In this document: positions 1-10,002 of the stretch, piece after piece
Position numbering within the stretch: the first letter of the stretch is position 1
How the letters are laid out: every line of letters starts with the position of its first letter
From: Porogramme epimiltina
Lineage: Eukaryota > Basidiomycota > Agaricomycetes > Polyporales > Polyporaceae
Assembly: GCA_900155495.1 (NCBI GenBank)
Contig: FTLJ01000673.1
Coordinates: forward strand, 3,283 to 20,061
DNA: 16,779 nt
Reading direction: 5' to 3'
Made by a program: the position numbers and the translations under genes
The notes under the pieces: generated by a model
The model's database searches: none
What the model was told of the DNA's origin: nothing
What the model saw: only the letters and a program-made list of their open reading frames with translations

Positions 1-450
1 TTTTCTATTAGATTCGTGGTGCTGACCAGGAATCTCCAGCTCAAGATCAAACTCGTCTCCCCGCCCTGCACAGGTAGACGTGCACCCCCTCTGCAGGTGC
101 TGCCATTGCTGCATCGCTGACGGAGATGTTTAGAGCGCCCCCCCGTCGTCTCCGCTCTGGCTCTGGGCAAGGTTCGAGAAGCGTTATACATACACCCTTT
201 TCAATGTCCCAAATCTCCTGCACCTCACGCACGAGAGGTACCGTGGATGGTACGTCGACCCCGCTCGGACGCTCAGACGAACTATTTGCTCATGCCGTGG
301 CTCCACAGGTCGCGTATGATGAGACGGCATAAGGGGCACGGCGGCGCTCGCGATGGAGCAGTACACTCAAAGAGCGCCATTCCTTAGGTTCTGTGTAAGT
401 TGTAACAACGCATATATATTTATTGTCTCCTCTACGTATGCACTAGGAAG
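1..450. other. Left edge without a recognisable gene
   Basis: Short overlapping ORFs occur on both strands (up to about 68 codons), but none shows a known domain, a plausible splice pattern or consistent codon bias. An AT-rich stretch (catatatatttat) lies near 410-423, just before repeat copy A. Confidence 0.5.
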
Positions 451-2142
451 TGTACTGTACGGCCACAGACGTTTGAGGCAACACCCTCAACAACCAATTC
501 TCTCCAGCGTTCCGCCGGGCATGACACACCATCCTTCCTCCGCACGCCGTTGTCCTTAAACCTGGAGTCATCAGTACCACCTTCTGAGGATGCACTGTAC
601 ACATCATGCCTACAAGCTCTCCCGCTCGCTGCGCGCACCTCGCGGCTGCCATCCGTCGCTAACGCTCAACAACAAGGGCCCGGTCAGGAGTGTGACGCAC
701 ACGCAGAGGGGGCGGTCGGACGGCCGTCGTGGAGAGCCAGGCGAGAGACGGCGGCACGAGGGTGGCATCTTCGCGCGCGTCGCTGCCCGATTCAGCTGGG
801 GCGAAGCGTCGTTGGGAGCGCGCGAGGGGGACATCGCGAGGACTGTGGTCGGTGGTGTGAGGGGCAGACATCGGTCGCAGCCAGGCGCGCTTCTGCGCGC
901 ATTGTTCGAGTTGCAGCCCAGACAGCCATTGGGAATGGTCTGGGGGGCCTGAGCGGTAGGGGTCCAGATACAGGTGGAGGTGGACGGCCTCGCGAGAGGG
1001 CGCGCGCACGCGAGTTGGTCGCGCGACGGGCCAGCGTGGTTGAATGCATGGCCCTCAGCGGGCGCGGTGAGTGTGATGGTGCGCACAGGGCTTGGCGTTT
1101 TCTTCCTTTATGCTCTCCTACGACGCGCGGATATCTGAAAGCAATGGACCTTCAAATTAGGAAGCGAGTGTCCAGCGACGCCGCCCGCGGGCGCGGAGAG
1201 GTGAGCGCGGCGCGCTTAGACGCTGTGTCGCGCGCGCGCCCGAGCGCGACCCTGCCGACTGCATCCGCAACCTCTGCTAAGTAGCAAAGTGACGACCGCG
1301 GGGTCGAGGATAGCCAGGAAACTGGTTAGTGTGGTGGCGCGCGGGGTGCGACCGCCCTGCGCGAGCGCGCGCGCGAAGGTGTACTGGTCGCGCGCAGCCC
1401 ATGCTCGCGGGGAGGTGTCGCTCAGAGAGCCCGGCCGTGGCGCTACGCGCGGAGTGNNTGGGAGGGCGCGGCGGGCGGACGCGCTCTGAGGCAGGGTGAG
1501 CAGCGTGCCGTTCGTAGCCGCTGCCCTGCACGACCGCGATCCGAGCGCGTGTCGGTAGCCTCAGGGTGCGCATATATGCACTTTGAGAGATGGCATGGCA
1601 GGCGCGCGAGGCGGGGACGGTGTAGTGGCGCGGATGCCTCGCAGGACGGCAAGGAGCTGAGGGAAGGCGGACGGACAGAGCGAGCGCCATACAGAGACCG
1701 TCGAAAGGCCCCGGGGTTGCTCTTCGTGCAGCTGTTAGTGACGCTCAGCACTCAGCAAGGGGCGGAGCGCGTGGAGTAGACAGCAGCATCCAGAGGACGT
1801 CCGACTATCAGGGAGCCGATGAAAGCACTGTTGTGGAGCCCAATGGGTCCGCTCGTCGGAGGGGCGCGCTGAGTGGCTTATGAACGGGTCCCCGTGCATA
1901 GCTAGCCGTACGCGATTGCCTAGCTGCGGGGCCCAGACCAGGCTCGGGATGACAGGTGCGCATTCTTGGGGGAGCGTCTTGGCTGGGGTGAACGGGAAAG
2001 CGCCACGGAGCGAGACAGGAGCCGTCGGCGTCAGCGCAGCAAGGCCACGCGCACGCTGACTGCTGCAGTGGCAAGAGAAGGCAGAGAAGGCACCCGCGGG
2101 CGAGTTGGCAGAGAAGAGCGTGCACGGCACCGAGCGACTGTG
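451..2142 (+). repeat. GC-rich dispersed repeat, copy A
   Basis: Matches copy B (13671-15502) over nearly its whole length and copy C (15859-16779) over the first 900 bp or so. By eye identity is roughly 90 percent with many small indels. The left edge is set by similarity to copy C around the GGCCACAGA motif. The right edge is where A and B diverge after the shared accgagcgactg. Compared with B, this copy lacks 98 bp near 1567 and about 55 bp at the N bases. The ORFs crossing it are not conserved in frame between copies, so I read it as non-coding. No terminal inverted repeat, target-site duplication or transposase/reverse transcriptase motif was found. The class is unknown; a decayed non-autonomous element or satellite-like unit is possible. 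Confidence 0.85.
1457..1458. other. Unresolved bases (assembly gap or ambiguity)
   Basis: Two N bases inside repeat copy A. At the matching point copy B has about 55 bp (14621-14675) that are absent here, so the Ns probably mark a mis-joined or undersized gap in a repeat and not just two unread bases. Confidence 0.9.
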
Positions 2143-2390
2143 GGGCAGGCGAGCAAGGAAGCACGACAGGCCCAACGGGAGCGCAACGCCCGGAGAGAGT
2201 GCTCGTCGGCGTCTATAAATAACCCAGAGGCCTAGGCCCCGCCAGCGCTTGTCAAGTGGCCATGGGCCTGACATGCTCGTCGTGGAACGGCTCCGAGAGA
2301 CTAGACGCTACAAACGCAGAAGAGAAGCGATGGGGATTGGCTGACATTGCGGAATAGAGGTAGTACAACGATAGCCCTGGGAGGAATACG
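2143..2390. other. 3' flank of the NLR gene, between its stop and repeat A
   Basis: The NLR stop codon lies 248 bp from the point where repeat A ends. I see no canonical AATAAA polyadenylation signal on the minus strand here, which is common in fungi. A TATAAATA on the plus strand (2214-2221) points toward the antisense side of the NLR, but nothing coding follows it. Confidence 0.4.
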
Positions 2391-5300
2391 TCACTGATCG
2401 TCCGACGCGTCGACAACAACCAACCGTCCGTCATTCGTCGCAAGCGCTATCCGGTCTCCACAAATGTCCCATCCTCCGCGTACTTCCCAGCCCACTTGAC
2501 TGGGGGTGAACCTGTGTATAGAGGGAAGCCACCGCACACGGCGACGCTTTCCGTCATACCCTGCACGCCAAATCCATCCATCTGACTCCACATAATAGCT
2601 CGGGAACCGCGGCGCGGTGGCATTGCTGGGATGGGGTGTGGCCTGAGAGGCGCCCTGGTCCTGCGTGGGGGGAGACTCCAGTGGTGGGAGTGGAATGTAT
2701 TCGTCATACGTGACAACCGCGCTACCATCGGCGGAGAACACAATGTGGTTTACCAGACTGCGTGAACCCTCAGCGCGGGCGCTGAACTGGCATAGAAGGC
2801 GAGGGGCGATCTTGTTTTGAATGGTGTTTTGGGTAGAAGCTGGTTGGGAGATCACCCATACGGATGCTATGCCGTCGCTATTGGCTCCTACTATGTGGGT
2901 GTCGTCCAAGGAGAATGAGATGGAGCTGATCTCCTGAGTGTGGCTGATTCCCCACAGGAGGCTCTTCGATAAGAGGTCGTAAAGGCGTATAGTGGGGTAT
3001 CCCTTGCCTCGGAGTGGTTCAGCCGTTTCGGATGACGGGTGCCACCTATTTGTGTTCACCTCTTGGTAGAGCTCAGATCCCGAAGGAACACTGTCATCCA
3101 AGGATGAGAATAAAATGAGGTCGTTCTTCGACGACGTTGCGAGAGCCCAGATATCGCATTTCCCACGATAGATCTCCGCCTCATGCCCTGTTCTTGCGTT
3201 CCAACCTCGGACTGTTCCATCCAGCGAGCCAGAGATCAGCTGCCCAGAGTCCGGCGCGAACACCGTCTGCACCACCACATTCTCGTGTCCCAGAAGCACC
3301 GAGGCGGAGTTGCTGTGTTCCCGATCGTAGAGGACGATGGAGTGATCCTCCCGGCCTGAAAGCGCGAGGCGAGACCCGTCGGACGACCATGACAGAGCGA
3401 CAATCTCGCGAGTGAGAGCAGTGGTGTCTAGACGCGCCATGGTCTGGACGACCTTCGAGGAAGACACGTCCCACACCTGCACCGTCCCGTCCTCAAGCGC
3501 CGCAGCGAGGACGTCGTTATCGCATGGCGAGAACGCGACCGCGCACACCGTACTCTGCACCCCGTCGCTCGTGGCCGCCGCGTCACCCGCGTCCCCGGGG
3601 CGGCTCGCCTGCATCACGGCCGTGTCCCACGTGCGCGCCGTTCTGGAGTGGGAGGAGACGAGGTTTGCGCCGTCGGGGGAAAATCGCAGGTGGAAGATTT
3701 CTTCCCCTCGAATCTGCTCGGATTCTCCGAGGGGCTCGCCGGTGGTGGGGTCCCAAAGACGAATTGAGGATCCGCCATCGATCCAGCACCCGACGGCGAG
3801 GGAGGAGCCGTGAGGGGAGAAGTCGAGTGCGGGAACGTCGCCCGGCATCTCCAGCCGCCTGAGGGGATGGGAACCCGAGGAGGCGTCCGCGGCCCACAGA
3901 GCGACCGCCTTGCCGCTTCCGGATGCGATGATTTTGTCGTCCGGAGAAATGGCGACGGCGATGACCTCGAAGTCGTGTTGGAGGGTGCGAACATGGGAGG
4001 TATGCGGGAGGGACCAGATTCTGCACGTTTTGTCGTCGCTTCCGGAGAGCAAGAAGGACCCGTCGTGCGAGAATGCTACAGATTTGACCCAACCAGAATG
4101 CCCGTTGAGGGTGGCTGTAAGCTGGATCTCCGCAGATTTCATGTTCCATAGTTTGACCGTCTTGTCCCAGGAGGCTGAGGCAGCATGGTTTCCTTGATAC
4201 GAGTAGGCCACGGAGGGGATCCGCTCAGAATGGGGCTTCTGAGAGGAGAGACAGACGCCTGTCCGAGCATCAAGTAAGAGTAGCTCTCCACTGAAAGACC
4301 CGACGAGTGCATCCTTCCCATCAGGCGAGAACGCTACACTCCGGAACCCAATGTCCTGCTTGATAGGAAGGAGCTCCGCTCCGGTGCGGGCGTTCCAGAA
4401 GCGAATGGTCTCGTCGCTAGACGCGGTGACCACGCGCTCGCCATCAGGGGAATAAGCAGCGCAACCAATCCACCCAGTATGGCCTTCCATGGTGGTGACA
4501 TGCGCGCTCCAACCGGTCGGTAGCCCAACAGGGATGGGAATTCTTCCATTGAGATCTTGAGCGTACACCCTCCGTATAGCACTGTTTGGGGGGCAAAGTG
4601 GAAGGGCGGATGTGTACACTGCCGAAGCGGATGCGTTGATTACCGGATAACACAAGCCGATCATGTGCTCGCAGTCGCCCAGCAATTCCATTGTCTCCTG
4701 TGACACCTCCGGCGAGATAACCTACGGAGACAGGGGAGCATTTTAGGATATGCTACCTGCACTGAAATTTTAGTACGCACCATGAGAGCACGTCGGGCAA
4801 CCCTTAGAGCATCAGTAGCAACGTCTGCCTCTCCAATGAGGCTGAGGCCCTCGAGCCAATTCAACAAATGCTTTTTGCAGAATGATCGGAGTAAGCCAAG
4901 GGTTTCGGCGTCAATGTGGCAATGGAAGAGGTGGTGAGCCCAGTGACGCATAGCATACTGAACATGGGAAGGGAGGTGGGTGCGAAGGCGCACTGCGAGA
5001 TTGGAAACTTCTATGTTGAGAGACGAATTTTGATCGGGGAGAGTTCGACACATATTCCTACAGAGTGAGTCCGTCATTGTCTTGAAACAGCCTTTGGCAA
5101 GGATATTGTGATGTTGCAAAGGATCCACCACCATGTCTGGTTTTGTACACCTAGTAGGGTCGACTAGGAAATCGGGGAACGAGAGGTGAATAATTTGTAT
5201 GACGCCATCATCGAACTGTGGTAGAGATACGACGGACTGGAGCAGCTCCAGGTTGCGTATTGACGTTCCACGTTCAGATCCAAGGAGATAGTCAAGAGCC

Positions 5301-7793
5301 ATGGGCGAGAGCTGGTCACGGAGGAGGACGACAGAGCCGATCACGGACCTCATCTCCTCTACCGTCTCCTTATCGACATCATCCCCAAAGGCCCCGTCAA
5401 TCACACCAGTATACAGTGCGTCGAGATATGCGAAGGGGGAAGCCTTGTGAGTTCGGAGTTTGTTCAGCACTTCCTCCAACCGCCTCCGCGGATTATTCCC
5501 CCTTTTATCGGCGATGTAATTGAGTGCGGTCGAGATGAAAACGAAAATTCGACCGGTTAGTTGAGTAAGTCGTTCCTTCTCGTCCTCGCTGGGCCAGGAC
5601 TCCAGACCGTCCCGGGGGTACATCTTCCTGATCGATGCAAGGCGCTCCTCAATGTAGGCGGCAATATCCCGATCCACAATGTCGGGGGGAACCTCATTGA
5701 GATGGAGCGTGTGCGTGTGCTGAAGGAGGGTGTCGGAATTTCGGAATCCATCAACGATGCGCGGCTCTGGACGGCTGGTGATGAGGAACTTGAGGGGACG
5801 AAGGGCCTCGACGAACTGCGAGAGGGCGACAAGAATGACGGAAATTGCTGCGTCATCACGACACTCGTCGAGCGCATCGATGATTACCACTTGATCTGGG
5901 AAAGGCGTTTCTGTCACTGCTTGGAGTGGCTTGACGATGAGTTTCTCGAGCTGAACAGACGGTAGAGAGCGGTGGATGTCGGGATTGTTGTCTAGAGCCT
6001 TTGCTACCTCTTCCGCGAACGCAGTGTTCAATCGACACAGTTGGTAGGCGATGGTTGGGAAGATGAGCTGGACGTCGCTCCGGCCTCCGGTACGTGCGCA
6101 GAAGAAACTTGCCCCCAGAATCTTCTCGTGATCACACCATGATGCAATAGTGTAGGCGATGGTAGTCTTTCCAGACCCGGCGAGTGCAGCCATCCAAACA
6201 ATGAGTGCTTCCTCTGGGATCTCAGAAGTTTTCTCGGTCCCTTTTCCGCGGATTGACCGGATCCAGGATTTTATAGACGACAGTATTTCGCTCCTTGTAG
6301 ACGCCATGCATTCAACTCGGCCGCTCCCTCCATCGTCGAACCGCGCTTCACTAACGTAATGAAGCTTCTCAAGAGCTAAAGCCCGCGGTCAAGAGTCATG
6401 CTAGGGATCCCATAGTAGCCAACGTGTAGGGAACTTACCTGCACTGGCAGTGTCTTTATTTCTCCATTCTCGTATTTGCTGATCTAGCTGAGACATACGA
6501 GCATCCACCCTCTATTCAATGTTACACTACGGGTCAGCTGCACATAACAGGAGGATATTAGGAAACATAACTTACTTCTACCGCGACAGAAGTAGTGAGC
6601 ACCGTTTCGGTCTGGCAAGCGCATAGTACATCAGTCCGCGTTCACCGACGTTTACCGTCACGGCTAACTGACATACCGTGAGGCTGCCGACGAGCAATGA
6701 CAATCTTTCAATGTATCCGTTAAGCTCATCGGAGATATTGTCCGTCTGTACAATTTGCTTCGCTCTTCCAGGAAGATCTCCAACATCCAGTGCTTTCACG
6801 GCAGTAGCGATTTGCGTGACCTCCCTTCGACATTCGCAGATGATATAAGATTAGCGTAAAAGAACCTTACGAGGGGTTAACTCACTCATTGAAGCGGACC
6901 AACCGCTCCAGCAGCTTGGGAGAGTATTCCTCGAGGCCCGAAATATTTTCGATCATCTGGACTAACGGGCGGACGCGCTCTTCGAACGTCTTGATGGTCT
7001 CGTTGTTCGAGTTGTATTTCTGTCACCGGTATCACTGAGCGTACTGTAGACCTGACAAGCACCTAGCACTTACCGTATAAACATCTACACAAGCTAAGAC
7101 CGCTCCCAATGCAGTTTGGAGTGGCGGAAGCGGAGCGGAAGCCTCCTTTGCGACCTTGAGCAGGGTGGACAGGCCTCCTAGCACGGTCTTCTTCACGTCT
7201 GATGTGACTTGCGTAGGCGCAGCGGGAGAGGAGGCGTGATCGCTCTGGGCAACGAAAGACTTGACGACATCCACAGCAGTCGATGTTTCACGTGCAGAAA
7301 GCGGACTTGGTACGGCCGTTGGTTGGATAGGTTGCATATCGGAACGATTGGCGCCAATGAGGTCGGCCGAGAAAGGCGTGGTGGAAACTCTGGCATCTGA
7401 TGCGTCCTGCTCACTCAACCTACCGGTCGAGGCGGGTGACGATGGCTGTACGGGGAGATGGGAGGACGAGGTAGCTGCGAGCAGCACAGAAGCAGAAGCT
7501 TGTGATGTTGACGCGCTGGGGTCTGGGGCGGCAGAGGGAGATAGAGGCGAGAGAGGAGGGGGTGTGTGCGGGGTGTTCGTGGAGGGACCACTGGAAGGTT
7601 GTGCAACCGATGTGTTCGGTGAGGGATCTTGCCTCAAGGGGGCCCGTCGGCTAGGTGGTTTACCGGGACGGGTGTCTGCCTTTGCAGAATCGTTGGACGT
7701 CCGTGGAGTGGAGCCCGAAGACGACTGGCCTGAGTCTGACCCTCCGTTGAATTTGCTCTTCAGTTTGTTCTTCAGTTTCCTGATCTGACGCAT
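2391..7793 (-). CDS. NLR-type NACHT ATPase with N-terminal helical bundle and C-terminal WD40 propellers (7 exons, 1678 aa)
   Basis: Predicted fungal NLR, a signal-transducing STAND ATPase. I place exons at 7793-7074, 7019-6886, 6824-6677, 6611-6576, 6511-6439, 6375-4781 and 4721-2391. They sum to 5037 nt in one open frame ending in TGA. The start is the ATG at 7793 (purine at -3). Residues 1-15 are a basic helix, about 16-170 a Ser/Pro/Thr-rich linker, and about 200-370 a helical bundle. NACHT follows: Walker A AGSGKTT with Lys440, Walker B VIIDALDEC at 534-542, and an arginine-bearing sensor-like LITSRPE near 568-574. A helical region contains the HLSFPDFL motif (767-774) and a YAMRHWAHH segment (844-852), both typical of Agaricomycete NLRs. 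About 12-14 degenerate WD40 repeats cover roughly 982-1675. Seen: motifs, frame and splice sites. Known: the family acts in non-self recognition and regulated cell death. Inferred: cytosolic receptor whose N-terminus is the effector. All key NACHT residues are present, so it looks functional. Exon boundaries are by eye and need transcript support. Confidence 0.9.
4722..7073 (-). other. Six short spliceosomal introns of the NLR gene
   Basis: Introns read on the minus strand: 7073-7020 (54 nt, GTAAGT..CAG), 6885-6825 (61 nt, GTGAGT..AAG, with a CTAAT branch-like motif), 6676-6612 (65 nt, GTATGT..CAG), 6575-6512 (64 nt, GTAAGT..TAG), 6438-6376 (63 nt, GTAAGT..TAG) and 4780-4722 (59 nt, GTGCGT..TAG). 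All have GT..AG ends, and each junction preserves the reading frame and a family-like protein sequence. Five of the six lie in the first quarter of the coding sequence, and the sixth separates the NACHT part from the WD40 part. The fourth exon (6611-6576) is only 36 nt. Confidence 0.8.
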
Positions 7794-7990
7794 GCCGTGC
7801 AATAGGCTGGAGATGGCGTCGGCAAGGAGCAGGAGACAGTGGGAAGTAGAGACGGTAGACGCACTCCGTGGACGCGGGGGAGGGATACCCTATACAAGGT
7901 TCTCAGATAAAGCCACCGAGACGCGTGGTGGCACCTTAAGGCGTGGTCTCGTGCAGGACGGTCATAGGGTGAATGCAACCTCGCCCGGAA
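7794..7990 (-). promoter_or_regulatory. Putative core promoter and 5' leader of the NLR gene
   Basis: On the minus strand a TATA-like TTGTATAG lies about 100 bp upstream of the chosen ATG (TATA at 7894-7891). It is followed by a C/T-rich stretch (about 7890-7805) like those near fungal transcription starts. A short upstream ORF of nine codons (7965-7936) lies beyond the TATA-like motif and would matter only if transcription starts further out. This is motif reading only; no transcript start is visible. Confidence 0.3.
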
Positions 7991-9161
7991 GACCCGGCAG
8001 ACGGACGTTATGAAGACAGAGACTTCGATGACGTGGGATGATGGAAGGGGTGTGGACTCCGCGCGAAGCGAGGCCGTTCAGTCCGCAGGCGACATTTCGT
8101 CGTAGATGAAGAAATCGCGCCGATATGATATTTCGAGAATAAAGCCAGGTCTATCATGTTATAACATACATGCCTGGCTTCTCGATCAGACACACTCCGA
8201 TCTCGCACCGTAGGAGCACACGTACTCATGAAGGATTCGAAGATACGCCGCGTAATATCCGTCCACATCCTTCTCCCCCGTATGCCCGCAGCTTTCCCAT
8301 GGAAGCCACAACCGTCTGAACTCTGGTGAACTCACACTCCGCCCTCTACGCACGACCCCACCGCATCCGCCTTCGAATTCCATGGAGAGGAGCGCGGCCC
8401 GTCCTTGAGACGTTGAGGTTCCCGGTATTGCAGCTTTGTTCGACAACGCAGGCGAGGCGTTTGAAGTGCCTATATACCCGGCAGGCGAGATATAACGATA
8501 GGAAGGCACGCAGCGTGAGTGAATACGTATCTTTAGCCCTGGGACGGGCAGACGCCCGGACGTCTGCGTAGCTTCTGCGGCCGAGAGGCTTCATGAGGCG
8601 AGCAGACAGGGATGCGCACGCAGGAACGCGAGGATTGCACCGGAGCCATTGACACAGGGTCCATTTGTAGTCAGAGTCTCAGAGAGTAATCGTTGCGTGG
8701 AGGGTAGGAACGATAGGGCCGGGGCCTATCTTCCTGGGATCTGTGGGTGTGCGAACACGGCGGTGCAGAAAATAGAGGGCTGAAGGAGTGGCTGACGGGC
8801 GGAGGTCAACGGAGGCAGGAGCCTACTCAGGCCGCATGCGTGAAGAGACGTATCAGAAACGTCGCCAGCACGGCTGGAAGGCACTGCGGCGTCCGGGGGA
8901 AGGAGACCCGAGCTCATCGAACATAGCGAATACTAGTCGACGCCGAGTGTAAGCAGGGTTTGATCGAAGCGCGCAGGCGGGCTATGCGGCTGGCGCAGGA
9001 GCTGCCAGGAACTCCGAGTATAAGAGGAAGCAGGATGACAGCGTGGCCCGGGCCGCGAGGGAAGGGGAGATCGAGAGCGATCTCAGAGCCGAAAAGAATT
9101 CGAGCAGGAGGAGTGGCCATGGGCCGGGACGAGCTCCGGACGCTCCCGAGGGAAGGCCTGG
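7991..9161. other. Gene-poor stretch upstream of the NLR
   Basis: ORFs of at most about 107 codons occur in several frames. None has recognisable domains, and I found no splice-consistent gene model. I treat it as intergenic DNA. Confidence 0.45.
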
Positions 9162-9285
9162 GTGACTGTGACGGATGATGTCATCTTGTCCGCGTCACGT
9201 CACCTCCACTGAAGCGTCACGGTCCCCTGCTGTGACCGCGCGCGCTCAGACTTCAGATCTGTGACCAGCCTGAGGACCGAGTCAC
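9162..9285. promoter_or_regulatory. Cluster of eight GTGAC/GTCAC pentamers
   Basis: GTGAC or its complement occurs at 9162, 9168, 9194, 9199, 9216, 9232, 9261 and 9281. That is eight times in 124 bp, where about 0.24 would be expected by chance at equal base frequencies. Two are fused as GTCACGTCAC, which carries an ACGT core like those bound by bZIP or bHLH proteins. Seen: the motifs. Inferred: a regulatory site. It lies about 1.4 kb upstream of the NLR start, and no confident gene starts on its other side. Confidence 0.35.
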
Positions 9286-9798
9286 CTCTCTCCAACCATC
9301 GTCCCGGCACTTCACCACCTTTCCGCCGTACGCCATCCTGCAGACGTCACTCCGCTCAGCATTCGCAGCTTATCCCCCGGAGTACCCTGACTCCTATATC
9401 ATGCCACAAGCAGCTCAGTATTCTTCATCGCCTCTCGAACCTGGGAGTCCACTGCGACGACATGCGATTCAAATACCTACACGAATTTGAAGACCTTCTA
9501 CGCGTATGTGTTGGAAAATGCGTCTCTTTGAATCTTGGGTGCCATTTTCGGTACGCCTTTTGCTTCCACTTCCTACGTCTAGGAGACCACAACGTTGACA
9601 CTATCTCTTAGTACCCTACGCATGGACTCAGGGTCTGACGTGTTCCTCACAATATGAGTATCACTGTGACGAGCTGTTGTTACACTTTGGTCCAGGGGAG
9701 AGGTGTGAGTTGAGCTGAGGAATCCTCTTTATTGTATGCTCGGGCGCACCTGACAAAGTCCAATATAATTTCCTCTGGATACTGAACATTTTTCGGTT
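9286..9798. other. Intergenic stretch with a weak coding-like segment on the plus strand
   Basis: A plus-strand frame around 9420-9505 has fairly gene-like codons (a stretch reading NLGVHCDDMRFKYLHEFEDL). It could run into an intron starting at GTATGT near 9505 and ending at CTAG near 9580. I do not recognise the peptide and cannot build a complete gene. The rest, to 9798, is AT-richer and empty. Confidence 0.25.
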
Positions 9799-10002
9799 TT
9801 ACGCAAAAGATACACGCTCATGCTCTGGCCAGCACGTCATTGCCTCTGCCACTCTTCTGCTGCCCTCAAACATCCGCTCTTCGTAAGTCGCAAACAGTTT
9901 CCCTCGCGGGATGGAAGGCTCATCATCGCCTAAAAGATGCTCAGTATCGAAGGTATCGTGTGGGTCTCCAAGCATCAGACCTCTGAATAGCACTCCTGCC
10001 AA
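9799..10002 (-). CDS. Unrecognised short ORF, possibly a 3' exon or gene fragment
   Basis: The frame is open on the minus strand from an in-frame TGA near 10034 to a TAA at 9799. There is no convincing ATG at its left end, and the first ATG is internal. The peptide is compositionally ordinary, rich in charged residues (segments such as LLGDDEPSIPRGKLFATYEE and RMFEGSRRVAEAM), unlike the Arg/Pro/Ala-rich spurious ORFs around it. No domain is recognised. It could be the last exon of a decayed gene. No convincing upstream exon was found on the minus strand up to about 10400. Confidence 0.25.
   Translation of the reverse strand: MAGVLFRGLMLGDPHDTFDTEHLLGDDEPSIPRGKLFATYEERMFEGSRRVAEAMTCWPEHERVSFA

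Noticed and set aside
550..1284. A 244-codon plus-strand ORF in repeat copy A, with related ORFs in copies B and C
   Set aside because: The frames are broken between copies by indels that are not multiples of three, and the composition (Arg/Ala/Gly-rich) is what CpG-rich DNA gives by chance.
1570..1579. Palindrome GCATATATGC, also at 14883-14892, as an element terminus or protein site
   Set aside because: It lies inside the repeat body in both copies, not at an end, and a 10-bp palindrome alone is not informative.
2214..2221. TATAAATA on the plus strand as a promoter
   Set aside because: No gene or conserved transcript follows on the plus strand; it would only drive antisense RNA across the NLR, for which there is no evidence.
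7261..7788. A 175-codon plus-strand ORF opposite the first NLR exon
   Set aside because: It is the antisense shadow of the Ser/Pro-rich linker; the minus-strand frame is spliced into a recognisable NLR, so this one has no independent support.
7791..7802. A slightly longer NLR start three codons upstream (TTG)
   Set aside because: TTG is a very rare start in fungi, and the ATG at 7793 immediately begins the basic helix expected at the N-terminus.
9430..9460. Possible tRNA B box (GGTTCGA on the minus strand)
   Set aside because: The flanking bases do not fit the B-box consensus, and no cloverleaf with matching arms can be drawn.
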